From positions 1 through 8,793 of the forward strand of contig DBOG01000012.1 of the NCBI GenBank assembly GCA_002299915.1: DNA of 8,793 nucleotides. Direction: 5' to 3'. Origin of the DNA: Proteobacteria bacterium UBA652. Its GTDB lineage: Bacteria > Pseudomonadota > Gammaproteobacteria > Nitrosococcales > Methylophagaceae. Made by a program: the position numbers and the translations under genes. Below are positions 5,840-8,793 of the stretch, piece by piece. Position 1 is the first letter of the stretch. Each line of letters begins with the position of its first letter. The notes below the pieces were generated by a model. It saw only the letters and a list, made by a program, of their open reading frames with translations, ran no database searches and was not told the origin of the DNA.

Positions 5840-7336
5840 TTAGGCTTCTGGCCGCATATGTGGGAATAAGAGTACATCTCGAATCGTCGGTGAATCTGTT
5901 AATAACATCACCAGCCGATCAATTCCAATACCTTCTCCTGCTGTGGGTGGCATGCCATATTCTAAGGCGCGGATATAATCCGCATCAAAATGCATCGCTT
6001 CATTATCACCGGCATCTTTTTCCACCACTTGCGCTTGGAAGCGTTCGGCTTGGTCTTCGGCATCGTTTAACTCTGAAAAACCGTTGGCAATTTCACGGCC
6101 ACCGACAAAGAATTCAAACCGATCAGTGACAAATGGATCGGCATCACTGCGGCGCGCCAAGGGCGAGACTTCGGTTGGGTAAGCGGTAATAAACGTCGGC
6201 TCCATGAGTTTTTCTTCAACGGTCGCTTCAAAAATCTCAATCTGCACCTTACCCAAACCATAACTATCTTTTAGTGGAATCTTCAATGCAGTAGCAACAC
6301 TGCGCGCCGCCTCATCCGTTGCTAAATCGGCTGCTGCTAACGTGGGGTTATAGTGCAAAATAGATTCCACCACCGTCATCCGCTTAAATGGCTGGCCAAA
6401 GTCTAATTCTGTTTCTTGATAGCTTACTTTTGAAGTACCCAATACATCTTGGGTTACCGTGCGAATCATGTCTTCCGTTAGATCCATCAGCTCCTGATAA
6501 TCCGAATAAGCTTGGTAAAATTCCACCATCGTAAATTCAGGGTTATGACGTGTTGATAAACCCTCATTACGGAAATTACGATTAATCTCAAATACCCGTT
6601 CAAAGCCGCCTACAACCAAACGCTTCAAATAAAGCTCAGGGGCAACCCGCAAAAACAAATCCATATCTAAAGCATTATGATGCGTGGTGAATGGCCTTGC
6701 GGTCGCCCCACCGGGGATCACATGCATCATCGGCGTTTCTACTTCTAAATAATCACGCGCCATCAAGAACCGACGAATACCATCAATCACTTTTGTGCGA
6801 ATAATAAAGGTGTCGCGGCTGTCTTTGTTCATGATTAAATCAACATAACGCTGGCGATAACGCGTTTCTTGATCCGATAAACCATGAAACTTTTCTGGCA
6901 ACGGTCGCAATGATTTCGTTAGCAAACGAATACTATCCACCATCACCGATAATTCGCCTTTCTGAGTCCGAAACATCACCCCTTCTGCTGCAATAATATC
7001 GCCCAAATCCCAACGTTTGAATTGGGCATACACCCCTTCCGCCAAATCATCACGCTTCACATACAGCTGCATATCGCCCGACACATCCCGTAGATTAGCA
7101 AAGCTTGCCTTGCCCATCACCCGCTTCGTCATCATCCGACCAGCAATCTTCACCCGTCGCGGATTGGCTTTTAAATCTTCTGCCGAGGTCTCCGCATATT
7201 CCGCCAGCAACTCGCTATTTTTCACATCGCGACGGAAATCATTAGGGAAGGCATTCCCCTGCTCACGTAATTCTGTCAGCTTCTCGCGGCGCTGTGCTAT
7301 CAGGCGGTTTTCATCTAATTCTGTTTCGTTTGTCAT
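5840..7336 (-). CDS. lysS: Lysyl-tRNA synthetase, class II
   Basis: LysS charges tRNA-Lys with lysine using ATP. From the ATG at 7336 the protein has 498 residues, near the 505 of E. coli LysS. An N-terminal OB-fold anticodon-binding domain (about 62-140, with AGRMMTKRVMGKASF) is followed by the class II catalytic core. Motif 1 is near VETPMM (199-204), with the downstream IPGGATARPF. Motif 2 is FRNEGLSTRHNPEFT (255-269) and motif 3 is GIGIDRLVMLLTDS near residue 470. DRFEFFVGGREIANGFSELND is also family-typical. An upstream GTG at 7360 would add eight residues. I prefer the ATG because the extra residues (MKNNKVKT) look non-conserved and AAGG stands 8 nt before the ATG, but the GTG also has an AAGG. 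The gene lies downstream of prfB, a common pairing, but a strong hairpin separates them. The TAA stop is followed by a GC hairpin repeat. Confidence 0.96.
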   Translation of the reverse strand: MTNETELDENRLIAQRREKLTELREQGNAFPNDFRRDVKNSELLAEYAETSAEDLKANPRRVKIAGRMMTKRVMGKASFANLRDVSGDMQLYVKRDDLAEGVYAQFKRWDLGDIIAAEGVMFRTQKGELSVMVDSIRLLTKSLRPLPEKFHGLSDQETRYRQRYVDLIMNKDSRDTFIIRTKVIDGIRRFLMARDYLEVETPMMHVIPGGATARPFTTHHNALDMDLFLRVAPELYLKRLVVGGFERVFEINRNFRNEGLSTRHNPEFTMVEFYQAYSDYQELMDLTEDMIRTVTQDVLGTSKVSYQETELDFGQPFKRMTVVESILHYNPTLAAADLATDEAARSVATALKIPLKDSYGLGKVQIEIFEATVEEKLMEPTFITAYPTEVSPLARRSDADPFVTDRFEFFVGGREIANGFSELNDAEDQAERFQAQVVEKDAGDNEAMHFDADYIRALEYGMPPTAGEGIGIDRLVMLLTDSPTIRDVLLFPHMRPEA

Positions 7337-7413
7337 CGTTTTAACCTTATTATTTTTCACTAAAACCTTCGCATGAAATAGATTTTTCGTTATGGCAAAG
7401 CATAAATATTCTA

Positions 7414-7449
7414 AAAAGCGCAGTGTACACGTAGTACACGAGCACTTTT
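7414..7449. terminator. Bidirectional intrinsic terminator between prfB and lysS
   Basis: On the minus strand AAAAGTGC pairs with GCGCTTTT through eight pairs, one of them G-U. After a 2x1 internal loop, GTGTAC pairs with GTACAC around a 5-nt loop. A T-run follows (TTTTT, 7417-7413). The plus strand has the same design with TTTT at 7446-7449. It lies 51-86 nt after the prfB stop, where a terminator would be expected. lysS would then need its own promoter within about 75 nt, or partial read-through; I see no convincing promoter there. Confidence 0.7.
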
Positions 7450-7499
7450 AGGTTATTTATAACGCCGCCATAGCGGAAAAGACGCATCATGCTAAGGTT

Positions 7500-8595
7500 T
7501 TACAAGCCTGATTTTAAAGATGCTTCTATAAATAACTGCAAGTCGCCGTCCAATACCGCTTGCGTATTCCCTGTTTCCACCCCAGTGCGTAAATCCTTAA
7601 TCCGCGATTGATCCAACACATAAGATCGGATCTGACTACCCCAGCCAATATCGCTTTTTGAATCTTCCGCTGCCTGCTTTTCTTCATTCTGCTTCAGCAT
7701 TTCAAGCTCATATAATTTTGCTTGCAGTTGCTTCATTGCATTATCTCGATTCTGATGTTGCGAACGACCACTCTGGCACTGCACCACGGTATTAGTGGGC
7801 AGATGCGTGATCCGAATCGCTGAATCGGTTTTATTCACATGCTGACCACCGGCGCCACTCGCGCGATAAGTATCCACTCGTAAATCAGCTTTGTTAATCT
7901 CAATCTCGATCGTATCATCAACAACAGGGTAAACAAACACCCCCGCAAAAGAGGTATGCCGCCGCGCGCCCGAATCAAAAGGTGATTTACGCACTAAGCG
8001 ATGCACGCCCGTTTCCGTCCGCAACAACCCAAACGCATATTCACCTTCAAACTGAATGGTCGCGCTTTTAATCCCAGCGACGTCACCCGCAGAAGCTTCC
8101 ACCAACTCTGTTTTAAAGCCCTGCGCCTCGCCCCAGCGGAGATACATCCGCAAAATCATATTCGCCCAATCTTGCGCTTCCGTGCCGCCCGAACCAGATT
8201 GAATATCCAAATAAGCCGAATTAGCATCCATCTTGCCCGAAAACATCCGTTGGAATTCCAGCTTTTCTAGGCCTTTCTCTAAGGCATCCAATTCCTCAAC
8301 CACGGCATCCACCGTCTCTTGATCATCTTCTTCCTCCGCCATCGCCACCAGCTCAACCGAATCAGCTAGTGTCGTGTGATGCCCTGCAATCGTATTGACA
8401 ATGCGCTCTAATGACGCACGTTCCTGCCCTAGCTTTTGCGCGCGCTCTGGATCATTCCACACATCAGGTGATTCCAACTCACGCACCACTTCATCCAGCT
8501 GTTCCCGCTTAACATCATAGTCAAAGATACCCCCGAAGCACATCACTACGCGCACCTAGATCCTTAATACGTTGTTTGATTGCGCCTAATTCCAC
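7500..8595 (-). CDS. prfB: Peptide chain release factor 2, expressed by programmed +1 frameshift
   Basis: RF2 recognises UGA and UAA stop codons and triggers peptide release. The gene starts at GTG 8595-8593, preceded by AGGA 10 nt upstream and an in-frame TAG. The zero frame encodes 24 residues ending in RSDVLRGYL and then meets TGA (8523-8521). A +1 shift at CTT TGA C continues as DYDVKREQL to TAA at 7502-7500, for 364 residues in total against 365 in E. coli. Key motifs are the stop-recognising SPF at 204-206 and the catalytic GGQ at 249-251 (GAGGQHVN), with GSGGTEAQDW and SDIGWGSQIRSYV also typical. An apparent start at 8555 in the shifted frame gives a non-homologous N-terminus and is an artefact. 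RF2 level controls its own synthesis, because scarce RF2 stalls at TGA and favours the shift. lysS lies downstream. Confidence 0.96.
8520..8535 (-). promoter_or_regulatory. Programmed +1 frameshift site of prfB
   Basis: The minus strand reads CGG GGG TAT CTT TGA C. The slippery CTT (8526-8524) and the poor stop context TGA-C (8523-8520) are the classic elements. The G-run (8534-8530) acts as an internal Shine-Dalgarno-like stimulator, spaced as in E. coli. After CTT the ribosome skips one T and reads GAC (Asp25). The visible elements match the known bacterial RF2 autoregulatory site almost exactly. Confidence 0.95.
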
Positions 8596-8631
8596 GGTAA
8601 ATGCATCCTAAAAGTCTGTAAATAGTCGGGT

Positions 8632-8637
8632 ATTGTA
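8632..8637 (-). promoter_or_regulatory. Possible -10 box of the prfB promoter
   Basis: TACAAT on the minus strand would place transcription initiation near 8625, about 30 nt before the GTG. No good -35 box is found 16-18 nt upstream (the region there is AT-rich, ATTATT). An imperfect 19-bp dyad at 8664-8682 (CGTTT against AAACG) lies upstream. Low confidence. Confidence 0.3.
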
Positions 8638-8752
8638 CCGTATTTAACATCATAAATAATCGCCGTTTAAGCAATTAAAACGCTATCATCAACAAAAATT
8701 ACAGATAACAATCTCACAGACACAAACTCACTGTTGTGCTTCTGCACATCAC

Positions 8753-8793
8753 ATCTCCTGTCATCTCGAACACCCACTCCCGTCATCTCGAAC
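8753..8793. repeat. Start of a 22-bp tandem repeat at the right edge
   Basis: TCATCTCGAAC occurs at 8761-8771 and 8783-8793, a spacing of 22 nt. The preceding bases also match (CTCCTG against CTCCCG), so 16 of 19 positions agree between the two copies. The array continues beyond or is cut by the window edge. The word resembles dispersed intergenic repeats beginning CGTCATCTCGAAC that are seen in repeat-rich bacterial genomes, but two copies are too few to assign a family. Confidence 0.5.

Noticed and set aside
5620..5877. An 85-codon minus-strand open frame across the intergenic repeats
   Set aside because: Its sequence (PPLLGRVGWGE, PNPLPGGEG) is just translation of the GC hairpin repeats, and it overlaps the end of lysS out of frame. 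Such repeat-derived frames are commonly mis-annotated.
7017..7376. A 119-codon plus-strand frame opposite the start of lysS
   Set aside because: It is antisense to the conserved N-terminal domain of LysS, with composition typical of a shadow frame.
8523..8555. ATG-like start of prfB at 8555 in the shifted frame
   Set aside because: It yields an N-terminus without homology, while the other frame from 8595 matches RF2 exactly up to the TGA frameshift site.

Overview
The window is ordinary gammaproteobacterial chromosome with moderate GC. The lysyl-tRNA synthetase, release factor 2 and AlaC-type aminotransferase all read very much like their E. coli counterparts, and the prfB-lysS order is common in Gammaproteobacteria. 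A short ThrC, an alaC-hom-thrC cluster and many GC-rich intergenic repeats argue against an enteric bacterium. I cannot name the genus; a repeat-rich environmental or host-associated lineage such as a Legionellales relative is only a guess.

Layout, left to right. (1) Positions 3-587, + strand: the 3' end of a collagen-like protein, with Gly-X-Y repeats followed by a beta-rich C-terminal domain; its 5' end lies outside the window. (2) Positions 593-5427, - strand: a compact five-gene cluster transcribed in the order alaC, hom, thrC, a small membrane protein, mtgA. Gaps and overlaps are tiny (14-nt overlap, 32-nt gap, 1-nt gap, 8-nt overlap), so it is probably one operon. alaC starts with TTG; hom and mtgA start with GTG. 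(3) Positions 5428-5839: a 412-nt intergenic region packed with GC-rich hairpin repeats, one of which seems to carry a roughly 50-bp insertion, plus a probable terminator and the presumed alaC promoter. (4) Positions 5840-7336, - strand: lysS. (5) Positions 7337-7499: a spacer with a strong, nearly symmetrical bidirectional terminator hairpin. (6) Positions 7500-8595, - strand: prfB, which needs a programmed +1 frameshift at an in-frame TGA, so the real gene is longer than any single open frame. (7) Positions 8596-8793: the prfB upstream region and the edge of a short tandem repeat.

Functionally, hom and thrC are two enzymes of the aspartate-to-threonine branch (the homoserine kinase step is not here). 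AlaC is an alanine-forming transaminase often linked to this pair. mtgA polymerises peptidoglycan glycan strands and seems to ride on the amino-acid operon together with an unrecognised three-helix membrane protein. prfB and lysS are translation genes. I found no CRISPR array, defence system, prophage, tRNA or riboswitch, and no clear sign of a wholly new system. The points most worth a second look are the nested insertion in the intergenic repeat cluster, the collagen-like protein and the unknown membrane protein.
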